Shown: piece by piece, positions 1 through 6,192 of the stretch
How positions within the stretch are numbered: position 1 is the stretch's first letter
Layout of the letters: the number at the start of each line of letters is the position of its first letter
Source: Bacteroidota bacterium
Lineage (GTDB): Bacteria > Bacteroidota > Bacteroidia > NS11-12g > UBA955
Assembly (NCBI GenBank): GCA_008081305.1
Contig: VMCP01000192.1
Coordinates: 1 to 9,697, forward strand
Reading direction: 5' to 3'
DNA length: 9,697 bases
Made by a program: the position numbers and the translations under genes
Notes under the pieces: generated by a model
The model's database searches: none
Seen by the model: the letters and a program-made list of their open reading frames with translations, nothing else
What the model was told of the DNA's origin: nothing

Positions 1-1090
1 TTTCAGGGGCAATGCTCGTTAAGACATAGCGCAATTCATCTTCACGGTTCGGGGTTTCTGCTAAATATTTATGAAGCCAAACGGCCCAATTTCGAGATGT
101 CGATATTTTCTGGCCTTCAAGATTTAAGAATTCGTTCGCAGGAACATCTTGTGGAATAACGTAATCATCGCCTCTTAAATGCAGCATAGCTGGAAATATG
201 ATACAATGGAATACGATATTGTCCTTGCCAATAAAGTGAATTAGTTTAGATTCTCCAGTCCACCATGACTCCCAATCATCCGGTCTAGCTTCTTTCGTTG
301 CAGAAATGTATCCAATAGGAGCTTCAAACCAAACATAGAGCACCTTTCCATCTGCGCCTTCTACGGGTACTGGAATTCCCCAGTCAAGGTCACGGGTCAT
401 GGCGCGCTCTTTTAATCCGTCATTTAACCAGCTTTTACATTGTCCTTGAACGGTAGAACGCCAATTATTCCTTTCATTGATGTAATTATTTAAGAATGAC
501 TCTTGCAGTTCGTCTAGCGGCAAGTACCAATTTTTCGTTTCCTTTAAAACCGGTGTGTTTCCGCTTAGCGCAGATTTTACATTCTTGAGTTCGGAGGGGC
601 TTAATGTGGATCCGCACTTTTCACATTGATCACCGTAAGCACCTTCATTTCCACATTTAGGACAATCACCGGTAATGTAGCGATCGGCAAGAAACTGTTT
701 TGCTTCTTCGTCATAGTATTGCTCTGTAGAGATTTCTCTAAAGGCACCTTTATTGTGAAGGATTTTGAAAAAGTCTTGTGCCGTTTCCTTGTGGGTGTCG
801 TTGCTGGTTCTGCTGTAAATATCAAACGAAATCCCTAGGTCTTTAAATGATGTCTTAATGATTTCATGATAGCGATCCACTACATCTTGGGGTGTGATAC
901 CCTCTTTTTTTGCTCTTAATGTGATGGGAACACCATGTTCATCACTTCCGCAAACAAATAACGTTTCCATCCCTGCCAGTCGACTGTATCTCGCATAAAT
1001 ATCCGCAGGGATATACACTCCGGCTAAGTGACCAATGTGAACGGGTCCGTTAGCGTACGGTAGCGCGGCAGTAATGGTGTTTTTTGGCAT
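1..1090 (-). CDS. metG: Methionyl-tRNA synthetase, N-terminal 363 residues (3' end outside window)
   Basis: Class I aminoacyl-tRNA synthetase that charges tRNA-Met with methionine in the cytoplasm. The reading frame begins at ATG (1090, MPKNTITAALPYANGPVHIGH) and stays open to the window edge, so only 363 codons are visible; Bacteroidota MetRS is usually near 680-700 residues. Visible landmarks are the HIGH signature at residues 18-21, the CSDEHG-type segment (FVCGSDEHGVPIT) near residue 45, a zinc-knuckle pair C143/C146 and C156/C159 (CPKCG...CEKCG) in the connective domain, a WYLPL segment, and the second signature as KISTS (residues 328-332) in place of KMSKS, followed by RNWAVW. The start is fixed by the HIGH spacing typical of the family. 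No SD precedes it. It follows the small membrane gene upstream by 37 nt in the same direction, so the two may be co-transcribed. Identification is secure; the anticodon-binding and C-terminal domains cannot be assessed. Confidence 0.97.
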   Translation of the reverse strand, partial: MPKNTITAALPYANGPVHIGHLAGVYIPADIYARYSRLAGMETLFVCGSDEHGVPITLRAKKEGITPQDVVDRYHEIIKTSFKDLGISFDIYSRTSNDTHKETAQDFFKILHNKGAFREISTEQYYDEEAKQFLADRYITGDCPKCGNEGAYGDQCEKCGSTLSPSELKNVKSALSGNTPVLKETKNWYLPLDELQESFLNNYINERNNWRSTVQGQCKSWLNDGLKERAMTRDLDWGIPVPVEGADGKVLYVWFEAPIGYISATKEARPDDWESWWTGESKLIHFIGKDNIVFHCIIFPAMLHLRGDDYVIPQDVPANEFLNLEGQKISTSRNWAVWLHKYLAETPNREDELRYVLTSIAPE

Positions 1091-1127
1091 GCCGCAAAGT
1101 TATGTATTTAGGTTTTGTTGTTGTATG

Positions 1128-1649
1128 TCAATTCGAATTACCTGCGTATTTCTCATTGAAATAGGTAATCCAATCATCCAGCTGTTTGTCGGATGTGGCG
1201 GTAAGGTGTACAGGGGTGCCCTGAGTCAATTGAATCCGTATGACTGTATTGCCACCCGTTGTGTATGCTTTACCTTTTTTGCGCGAAACACGATAACCCC
1301 AACCTCCAAAATCTTTTAGCGCGTGTATCTTTTCAAATGAAATGTGCTGTATTTCAGAAAACGGAATGATTTTATTCCTCCAAATGAAGGGTATAAAATG
1401 ATATTCAAAACCTGAGGAATTGAATTCCCATTTGAGCTTAATCCCCTTTAATAGGAACAACACCAATACGGTCATAATGATTCCTGTAAGTGATTCGGAA
1501 TCAGACCAAGATAGTTCAAGTAGGGTTGTATGTTGTTCGCGAGCTTCAAAGAATAGCCCTAATAACGTACTCCCCGCTATGATGGGAAGGGTGATCCAAA
1601 ATATCCAATTCATACGATGAGTTTGTCCATAAATGCTCGGTTCTTTCAT
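1128..1649 (-). CDS. Small membrane protein with PH-like C-terminal domain, function unknown
   Basis: A protein of 173 residues from ATG at 1649 (MKEPSIYGQTHRMNW). A TTG four codons earlier (1661) would add only MYPP and is less likely. Two hydrophobic segments are visible near residues 14-32 (IFWITLPIIAGSTLLGLFF) and 53-67 (GIIMTVLVLFLLKGI), separated by an acidic loop. The rest looks like a compact beta-rich cytoplasmic domain: IPFSEIQHISFEKI, then FGGWGYRVSRKKGKAYTTGGNTVIRIQL, then a final helix (DKQLDDWITYFNEKY). The GGWG...GKAY...GN pattern resembles bacterial PH-like domains that follow two membrane helices in small Bacteroidota and Firmicutes proteins. I infer this family from pattern only. 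The role is unknown. It lies 37 nt upstream of metG and is divergent from rpmH, so it may share a transcript with metG, though no functional link is evident. Codon use looks native. Confidence 0.8.
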   Translation of the reverse strand: MKEPSIYGQTHRMNWIFWITLPIIAGSTLLGLFFEAREQHTTLLELSWSDSESLTGIIMTVLVLFLLKGIKLKWEFNSSGFEYHFIPFIWRNKIIPFSEIQHISFEKIHALKDFGGWGYRVSRKKGKAYTTGGNTVIRIQLTQGTPVHLTATSDKQLDDWITYFNEKYAGNSN

Positions 1650-1710
1650 TGGTGGGTACAATTTAGGTAAGATTAGTTTAAAGTTATTTCACACAAATAT
1701 GAAAGGTGTA

Positions 1711-1741
1711 TTGTTTATAAGAATTACGACGATTATCTTTG
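1711..1741 (+). promoter_or_regulatory. Bacteroidota-type promoter for rpmH-rnpA-yidD
   Basis: A -33 TTG at 1711-1713 and a -7 element TATCTTTG at 1734-1741 are separated by 20 bp, matching the Bacteroidota sigma consensus TTG...TAnnTTTG. Transcription would start around 1747, leaving a leader of roughly 17 nt before the rpmH ATG at 1764. The leader has no SD. Confidence 0.75.
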
Positions 1742-1763
1742 CAGCCCTTAAAACGAACTCGTC

Positions 1764-1922
1764 ATGACAAAACGTACATACCAACCATCAAACCGCAAGC
1801 GTAAAAACAAGCACGGTTTCCGTGAGCGCATGTCAACCAAAAACGGACGTCGCCTTTTGGCAGCTCGTCGTCGTCGTGGTCGCAAAAAGCTGACCGTTTC
1901 CGACGAACAGAAGCACAAATAA
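1764..1922 (+). CDS. rpmH: 50S ribosomal protein bL34
   Basis: Small basic protein of the large ribosomal subunit, 52 residues: MTKRTYQPSNRKRKNKHGFRERM followed by STKNGRRLLAARRRRGRKKLTV and a polar tail ending QKHK. The KRTYQPS start, the KxHGFRxRM block and the R/K-rich NGRR.L..RR..GR..L core are diagnostic of L34. The length and the SDEQKHK tail fit Bacteroidota L34, which is a little longer than the 44-46 residues of proteobacteria. No SD precedes the ATG. It heads an operon with rnpA, whose ATG follows the TAA directly, suggesting translational coupling. It is too short for many gene finders but unambiguous. Confidence 0.97.
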   Translation: MTKRTYQPSNRKRKNKHGFRERMSTKNGRRLLAARRRRGRKKLTVSDEQKHK

Positions 1923-2342
1923 ATGAAACAAACAGCCATCGTGCAAGATGATCCTAGGTTTACCCTGGGTAAGCATGAACGGCTTAAAAATGATTTAATA
2001 ATAGGCCGTTTATTCCAAAACGGCCTTTCTGTTTCTAAATACCCTCTACGATTCATCTATCAAAGATTGCCTTTGGAAGAGTGGGGTGATTCGCCTGTAA
2101 AAGTTTCCATAAATGCCTCGAAAAGAAGCCTGAGATCAGCTGTCAAGCGCAATAGAATGAAACGACTGATCAGAGAAATGTATCGCTACTCTAAGCATCC
2201 TTTATATCACGTGGTTGAAAATAACCAAGAGCGATTGGCTTTGAGTATCGTTTATATGGGTAAACATCTCATGAGTTACGATGATCTCGAAAAGGTGTTT
2301 TTCAAACTTCATAAGAAACTGCTAATTGAATTGAGACAATGA
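1923..2342 (+). CDS. rnpA: Ribonuclease P protein component
   Basis: Protein subunit (139 residues) of RNase P, which binds the catalytic RNA and helps it cleave the 5' leader from pre-tRNA. The signature RNR region is visible at residues 73-85 (AVKRNRMKRLIRE), preceded by the KVSINASKRSLRSA strand-turn that corresponds to the family's vgisv.kk.g.AV pattern. An early LFQNG (30-34) matches the family's F..G motif. About 20 polar residues precede the conserved KHERLK start, so a slightly later start is possible, but the ATG abutting the rpmH stop is the natural choice. It overlaps yidD by 4 nt (ATGA). A hairpin with a T-rich tail lies inside the coding sequence at 2003-2036 and may reduce read-through from rpmH. 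The order rpmH-rnpA-yidD is widespread in bacteria; the usual next gene, yidC, is absent here. Confidence 0.96.
   Translation: MKQTAIVQDDPRFTLGKHERLKNDLIIGRLFQNGLSVSKYPLRFIYQRLPLEEWGDSPVKVSINASKRSLRSAVKRNRMKRLIREMYRYSKHPLYHVVENNQERLALSIVYMGKHLMSYDDLEKVFFKLHKKLLIELRQ
2003..2036 (+). terminator. Terminator-like hairpin inside rnpA (possible attenuator)
   Basis: A perfect 9-bp inverted repeat, AGGCCGTTT (2003-2011) and AAACGGCCT (2018-2026), encloses the 6-nt loop ATTCCA and is followed by the T-rich run TTCTGTTTCT. It lies 80 nt inside rnpA, encoding residues about 27-38 (IGRLFQNGLSVS). The tail is interrupted by C and G, so it would be a partial rather than complete terminator. Structure is seen in the sequence; activity is inferred. 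Confidence 0.4.
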
Positions 2343-2548
2343 AGTGGCTCTTTGTTTGGTTGATTCGATTTTATCAAGGTGCCATTTCGCCATTGTTCCC
2401 TTCCACATGTAGGTTTACCCCAACCTGTTCTCAATATGGTATAGAGGCTTTCCGTAAACACGGCGTTTTTAAGGGCTTCTGGTTAACCCTCAAACGTATC
2501 GTTAAATGTCATCCATGGGGCGGGCAGGGCTATGATCCGGTTCCGTAG
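2339..2548 (+). CDS. yidD: Membrane protein insertion efficiency factor YidD
   Basis: Small (69 residues) inner-membrane-associated protein of the YidD/UPF0161 family, which assists YidC in inserting membrane proteins. The N-terminal amphipathic helix MKWLFVWLIRFYQGAISPLFP is followed by the hallmark CRFTPTCSQYGIEAFRKHG (cysteines 24 and 30), then a G.WL...RI.KCHPWGGQGYDPVP ending with cysteine 57. Every conserved block of the family is present and the length is standard. The ATG overlaps the rnpA stop as ATGA, indicating translational coupling within the rpmH-rnpA-yidD operon. No intrinsic terminator is visible after the TAG; the next operon starts from its own promoter 20 nt downstream. Confidence 0.96.
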   Translation: MKWLFVWLIRFYQGAISPLFPSTCRFTPTCSQYGIEAFRKHGVFKGFWLTLKRIVKCHPWGGQGYDPVP

Positions 2549-2567
2549 ATTTACTTTTCTGACTACG

Positions 2568-2598
2568 TTGAATTTACGGAGGATTTAAGCTATATTTG
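2568..2598 (+). promoter_or_regulatory. Bacteroidota-type promoter for rpsF-rpsR-rplI
   Basis: TTG at 2568-2570 and TATATTTG at 2591-2598, spaced 20 bp apart, form a full match to TTG...TAnnTTTG. The expected start near 2604 gives a leader of about 23 nt, which is AT-rich and lacks an SD. Such a leader is too short to hold the S6:S18-binding leader RNA found upstream of rpsF in many other bacteria. Confidence 0.75.
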
Positions 2599-2626
2599 CA
2601 ACCCGAAAATTTTAAGTTTAAGTATA

Positions 2627-3043
2627 ATGAATCAAAAACAGTACGAAACCGTGATCATTTTGACACCCGTACTTTCTGAGCAACAAATGAAAGATGCTGT
2701 TGCTGGCTACAGAGAGTTGATCACGGAAAATGGTGGGGAGATGATCCACGAAGAAAACTGGGGTCTCACCAAACTAGCCTATCCCATCGAGAAAAAAGGA
2801 ACGGGTTTTTATCATTTATTTGAGTTCAAAGCAAACACTGATTTTATCACGAAGTGGGAGCTTGCTTTCCGTCGTGACGAGAGAGTAATGCGTTACCTAA
2901 CAACTTCACTAGATAAGTGGGCAGTTGAATTCAACCAAAAACGTCGTAGCGGAGAAATCAAATCATCTGCAGAAACGGCAAAAGAACGCAAAGCAGCAGC
3001 AGCGGCTGCAGAGTCGGACACTAAAAACGATCAGGAGGACTAA
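2627..3043 (+). CDS. rpsF: 30S ribosomal protein bS6
   Basis: Small-subunit protein (138 residues) that pairs with bS18 on the 30S platform. The ferredoxin-like fold is recognisable: strand 1 YETVIILTPVLSEQQM (6-21), helix and ENGGEMIHEENWGLTKLAYPIEKKGTGFYHLFEF (35-67), helix WELAFRRDERVMRYLTT (77-93), which carries the family's F.iDE.vlR pattern with RRDERVMR. After about residue 105 there is a charged, alanine-rich tail (AETAKERKAAAAAAESD...) typical of longer bS6 variants. The last codons, Q-E-D before TAA, contain the AGGAGG Shine-Dalgarno of the next gene. First gene of rpsF-rpsR-rplI; the gap to rpsR is 3 nt. No SD precedes rpsF itself. Confidence 0.97.
   Translation: MNQKQYETVIILTPVLSEQQMKDAVAGYRELITENGGEMIHEENWGLTKLAYPIEKKGTGFYHLFEFKANTDFITKWELAFRRDERVMRYLTTSLDKWAVEFNQKRRSGEIKSSAETAKERKAAAAAAESDTKNDQED
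3033..3038 (+). promoter_or_regulatory. Strong Shine-Dalgarno AGGAGG upstream of rpsR
   Basis: A six-base perfect match to the core anti-SD complement, ending 8 nt before the rpsR ATG at 3047 and lying within the last codons of rpsF. No other gene start in this window has a comparable motif, as expected for Bacteroidota, which rarely use SD. Published work on Flavobacterium johnsoniae ribosomes shows bS21, bS18 and bS6 masking the anti-SD, and reports strong SDs kept before bS21 and/or bS18 genes in Bacteroidota. This site therefore probably senses bS18 supply. Confidence 0.85.
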
Positions 3044-3046
3044 GAC

Positions 3047-3310
3047 ATGGCAAGAGATAATAGTTTTATATTCAACCAAACTCCACAAGTTCTTCAAAAG
3101 AAAAAATACTGCCGCTTCAAGAAGCACGGTATTAAGCACATTGATTACAAGGACAAGGATTTCTTGTTGAAATTCATAAACGAGCAAGGTAAAATTTTAC
3201 CACGTCGTATCACAGGTACTTCTTTGAAATACCAACGTAAAATTTCTGTGGCTATCAAGCGCGCTAGACATCTAGCATTGTTGCCATATGTTGCAGACGG
3301 TCTAAAATAA
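3047..3310 (+). CDS. rpsR: 30S ribosomal protein bS18
   Basis: Small-subunit protein of 87 residues that forms a heterodimer with bS6 on the 30S platform, close to the 3' end of 16S rRNA. Diagnostic segments are KKKYCRFKKHGIKHIDYKD (18-36) and KILPRRITGTSLKYQRKISVAIKRARHLALLPY (49-81). A short N-terminal extension (MARDNSFIFNQTPQVLQ) precedes the CRFKK block, in line with the longer bS18 of Bacteroidota. In this phylum bS18, with bS21 and bS6, is part of the pocket that sequesters the anti-SD. The start is fixed by the strong SD 8 nt upstream and the conserved N-terminal spacing. It lies 3 nt after rpsF and 12 nt before rplI. Confidence 0.98.
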   Translation: MARDNSFIFNQTPQVLQKKKYCRFKKHGIKHIDYKDKDFLLKFINEQGKILPRRITGTSLKYQRKISVAIKRARHLALLPYVADGLK

Positions 3311-3322
3311 ATTGTAAGCATC

Positions 3323-3763
3323 ATGAAAGTAATTTTAAAAGAAGATATCAAGCACGTTGGTCTTAAAGACGATGTGGTAGAGGTGAAAAATGGTTACGGT
3401 CGTAACTTTTTGATTCCTCAAGGGAAAGCTAAGTTAGCTACCGATGGTGCATTGAAAATGTTGGCGGAAGATGTTCGTCAGCGGGAATTCAAAATGGATA
3501 AATTAAAGAAAGATGCAGAAGCGTTGGCCGAGAAGGTTAATGGTACTACGGTATCCATTAAAACCAAAGCTGGAGCATCTGGTAGAATTTTTGGATCCAT
3601 CACCACTTTGCAAATTGCAAATGCCTTGAAAGAAAAGGGATTTGATGTTGATAGAAGGAAGATTGTTACCGACGATATTAAAGAGTTGGGTACATTTCCT
3701 GCCACTGTGAACCTATTCAAAGACATCAGCGCAACCGTCAATCTTGAGGTTGTAGCTGAATAA
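3323..3763 (+). CDS. rplI: 50S ribosomal protein bL9
   Basis: Large-subunit protein of 146 residues, elongated, with an N-terminal rRNA-binding domain, a connecting helix and a C-terminal domain. The N-terminal signature KDDVVEVKNGYGRNFLIPQGKAKLAT is at residues 15-40. The helical linker (EDVRQREFKMDKLKKDAEALAEKVN) is followed by the C-terminal domain with GRIFGSITTLQIANALKEKGFDVDRRKI and a final strand TVNLEVVAE. Length is normal for the family. Last gene of rpsF-rpsR-rplI, followed within 22 nt by a strong intrinsic terminator. No SD is present at its start. Confidence 0.98.
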   Translation: MKVILKEDIKHVGLKDDVVEVKNGYGRNFLIPQGKAKLATDGALKMLAEDVRQREFKMDKLKKDAEALAEKVNGTTVSIKTKAGASGRIFGSITTLQIANALKEKGFDVDRRKIVTDDIKELGTFPATVNLFKDISATVNLEVVAE

Positions 3764-3785
3764 TTGTTTGGTTATTGTTGTTGTG

Positions 3786-3819
3786 AAAAATGGTCGCAAA
3801 CGCGACCATTTTTGTTTTT
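3786..3819 (+). terminator. Intrinsic terminator of the rpsF-rpsR-rplI operon
   Basis: A 7-bp GC-rich core, TGGTCGC (3791-3797) and GCGACCA (3802-3808), with loop AAAC, is extended by five A-T pairs and followed by TTTTTGTTTTT. It starts 22 nt after the rplI stop. The A-rich left arm and T-rich right arm could let it work on both strands. An in-frame ATG of the downstream transporter (3790) falls inside this hairpin and is unlikely to be a real start. Confidence 0.92.
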
Positions 3820-3825
3820 ACCCCA

Positions 3826-3833
3826 TACCTTTG
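3826..3833 (+). promoter_or_regulatory. -7 element for the MMPL transporter gene
   Basis: TACCTTTG matches TAnnTTTG and lies directly after the terminator. No TTG sits at the expected 18-22 bp upstream, where the terminator stem lies, so the -33 is weak or absent. Transcription from here would begin at about 3839-3841, practically at the ATG at 3841. Confidence 0.5.
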
Positions 3834-3840
3834 TAAAAGC

Positions 3841-6192
3841 ATGCTTTGGAAACAAGTCGCTACCTTCATCCTTAAAAAGCGCTGGTATTTCGTTGCCTTA
3901 ATACTCCTTTTTACAGGAGTTATGGGCTACTTCGCTACGAAAGTGGAGTTGGAATACAGTATGAGAAAATTGGTCCCCGACTCCGATCCGGACATGTTGG
4001 CATACCAGAAGTTCAAGAAGAAATTTGGCGATGATGGCAATAAACTAGTCTGTGCATTTGACGCCAAAGATCTTTTTCAATTATCCAATTTTACGGAACT
4101 CGCTCATACAGCAAAAAAGATTCAAAAGGTTGATGGAGTACTCGATGTTTTAAGCATACCAACGGCACAATCCTTCAAGTTGGATAGTTCGGATTATCTC
4201 AGGATGAATCCCGTTTTTTCCAATTTACCTACCACTCAATTGGAACTAGATTCGGTAGCCGATGAACTAAAAAAGATCAAATTTTACAATGGTATCCTAT
4301 TAGACCAGGAACAGCGAGCTTCCATGTTGGTTGTTTTCTTGGATCCGGCGGTTATGGATAGCCCCAAGAAAATTGGACTCATCACTAATGTCAATAAAGA
4401 ATTAGAACGTTTCGGTGAAAGAACTAATAGGGATGTGCATATATCGGGATTGCCATACGTTAGGTATCGCAATGGAACCACAGTAAAAAATGAAATCTTG
4501 TTGTTTACAGCACTTGCCTTTTTGGTGACGGCTTTGCTTATCCTCTTGTTATTCCGAAGCATCAATACTTTATTAATCACCCTACTTTTTATATCCATAG
4601 GTGTGATTACCATGCTTGGTATCACTGGGATGTTAGGGTATCGACTAAATGTACTATCGGGTATATTACCTCCATTATTGGTTGTTGTGGGTGTTCAAAA
4701 TACTATATACATCATCAATCAATATCACGAACAATATAGAAAACATCGTAATAAAGCCATTGCGCTAATGCGCATTATTAGTCATGTGGGAGTGGCAAAC
4801 TTCCTAATCAACTTTACAACGTCGGTTGGTTTTGGAACTTTCTATTTCACCCAGACTTCTATTTTGGAGGAATTTGGTTTGGTAGCATTCCTTACTATTA
4901 ACCTGCTTTTCTTTATAAATATCATTGGATTACCGGTACTTTACTCGTTTTTGAAACCCCCAAGCTTAAAGCAAACCAAACACTTAGATAACCGTCGGAT
5001 TTCAGGTTTACTGAATAGGGTAGAACAGATTGTTTCTAATCGCAGGCGCAGGGTGTTCTATTGGTTCGCATTATTTACTATTTTGGGATTGGTCTTCCTT
5101 ATTCGCTTAAAGCCATTGGCATTCATGGTGGATGATATCCCCCATAATTCAAAAACATATACAGACCTTGAGTACATTCAAGAGCATTTTCATGGAGCTA
5201 TGCCCTATGAAATATTGGTAACCTCTTACGAAGAGGGTGCCGCCACAGGTGTTGGAATGTTAGCAAAAGGCCGAAGATTGCAAAGGGCGTTATCCGAAAA
5301 TGAGGAGTTGTCAAAACCGATGTCCTTGATTGAAGTAATATCTGCTGCCAATCAAGCGGTTCATGAGAATGACCCTCGACATTACCGCATACCCTCTGCC
5401 TTAGCATTTGGCGATTTGGTAATGAAGTTTCCTCCAAATGAAAAGGGTCACAGCCAAGGTATGCTCAAAGGTCTAGTGGATAGTACTTATTCCCAGATTA
5501 GAATAAGTTATCAGATGAAGGATGTGGGCTCCGAAGAAATGGCTCGCCTAAATGCGGGTATTCAGCAGACGGCGAGGGATATCTTCCCACCCGAAGAATA
5601 TAATGTGAAGATAACGGGTACAACCCCTATTTTTCTCAAGGGAAATGACTTCCTTTACGATAGCCTATTAAAAGCAACGTTCTGGTCATTATTGATTATT
5701 TCATTGACGATGACCTTCTTATTTCCAAGCTGGCGAATGGTACTGATAGCCATCATACCCAATTTTGCACCATTGGTATTTACCGCTGGGATGATGGGTT
5801 ATTTTGGTGTTCCTCTTAAACCGTCAACCATACTGATCTTTAGCATATCATTTGGGATAACCGTAGATTCTACCATACATTTTGTAGGCACATTTAGAAG
5901 AGAGATTATTCAAAATTTAAAGCCCGTTCATCTGGCACTAAAGCACGCTATACATGAGGTTGGACATAGTATGATTTATTCAGGTCTAGCCGTTTGTTCT
6001 GGGTTTGCGATATTCATATTTTCGGAGTTTCAAGGGACGCAGTCTTTGGGTTGGTTAACGGGAATGACCATAATGGGTGGAATGGCTGCCAATTTGCTCT
6101 TGTTGCCTTCATTGATAACGGCATTCGAAAAGTTCATCAATCCGAAAATCGAATTGAGAGAAAGTATGTTGGAATTGCCCGAAGATCAATAG
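3841..6192 (+). CDS. RND-superfamily MMPL-type transporter
   Basis: Inner-membrane protein of 783 residues built as two homologous halves, each with one helix, a large extracytoplasmic loop and a five-helix bundle. Helix 1 is near residues 15-33 (WYFVALILLFTGVMGYF), the first loop about 34-215, and a cluster of helices about 219-368. The second half starts with a helix near 405-425, a loop to about 610, and helices about 613-632, 637-657, 661-683, 708-728 and 735-760. The second half keeps the RND/MMPL proton-relay type motif FGITVDSTIHF (D676); the first half has VGVQNTIYIINQYH with N287 in that place. Family members export lipids, sterol-like molecules or other hydrophobic compounds; the substrate here is unknown. 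I start it at ATG 3841 because the earlier in-frame ATG at 3790 lies in the terminator and adds an uncharacteristic stretch. It is apparently monocistronic, and its TAG abuts the stop of the convergent LuxE-like gene. Confidence 0.9.
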   Translation: MLWKQVATFILKKRWYFVALILLFTGVMGYFATKVELEYSMRKLVPDSDPDMLAYQKFKKKFGDDGNKLVCAFDAKDLFQLSNFTELAHTAKKIQKVDGVLDVLSIPTAQSFKLDSSDYLRMNPVFSNLPTTQLELDSVADELKKIKFYNGILLDQEQRASMLVVFLDPAVMDSPKKIGLITNVNKELERFGERTNRDVHISGLPYVRYRNGTTVKNEILLFTALAFLVTALLILLLFRSINTLLITLLFISIGVITMLGITGMLGYRLNVLSGILPPLLVVVGVQNTIYIINQYHEQYRKHRNKAIALMRIISHVGVANFLINFTTSVGFGTFYFTQTSILEEFGLVAFLTINLLFFINIIGLPVLYSFLKPPSLKQTKHLDNRRISGLLNRVEQIVSNRRRRVFYWFALFTILGLVFLIRLKPLAFMVDDIPHNSKTYTDLEYIQEHFHGAMPYEILVTSYEEGAATGVGMLAKGRRLQRALSENEELSKPMSLIEVISAANQAVHENDPRHYRIPSALAFGDLVMKFPPNEKGHSQGMLKGLVDSTYSQIRISYQMKDVGSEEMARLNAGIQQTARDIFPPEEYNVKITGTTPIFLKGNDFLYDSLLKATFWSLLIISLTMTFLFPSWRMVLIAIIPNFAPLVFTAGMMGYFGVPLKPSTILIFSISFGITVDSTIHFVGTFRREIIQNLKPVHLALKHAIHEVGHSMIYSGLAVCSGFAIFIFSEFQGTQSLGWLTGMTIMGGMAANLLLLPSLITAFEKFINPKIELRESMLELPEDQ

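Noticed and set aside
101..109. MetRS second signature reads KISTS rather than KMSKS
   Set aside because: The lysine at the first position is kept and I recall this variant from other Bacteroidota MetRS, so it is probably normal for the phylum.
626..838. Open frames on both strands within metG
   Set aside because: They are out of frame with the intact MetRS coding sequence and encode nothing recognisable.
1694..1701. CATATTTG on the minus strand as a promoter for the PH-like gene and metG
   Set aside because: It has one mismatch to TAnnTTTG and no TTG at a suitable distance, so it is too weak to list as a feature.
2542..2580. Inverted repeat TCCGTA...TACGGA after yidD as a terminator
   Set aside because: The stem is only 6 bp with a 27-nt loop and no T tract, and it overlaps the -33 region of the rpsF promoter.
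2925..3170. Open frame overlapping the end of rpsF and the start of rpsR
   Set aside because: It is an off-frame shadow of two certain ribosomal genes, with no recognisable protein features.
3790..3840. Longer start of the transporter from ATG 3790
   Set aside because: The ATG lies in the stem of the rplI terminator and upstream of the -7 element; the added residues do not look like a family N-terminus.
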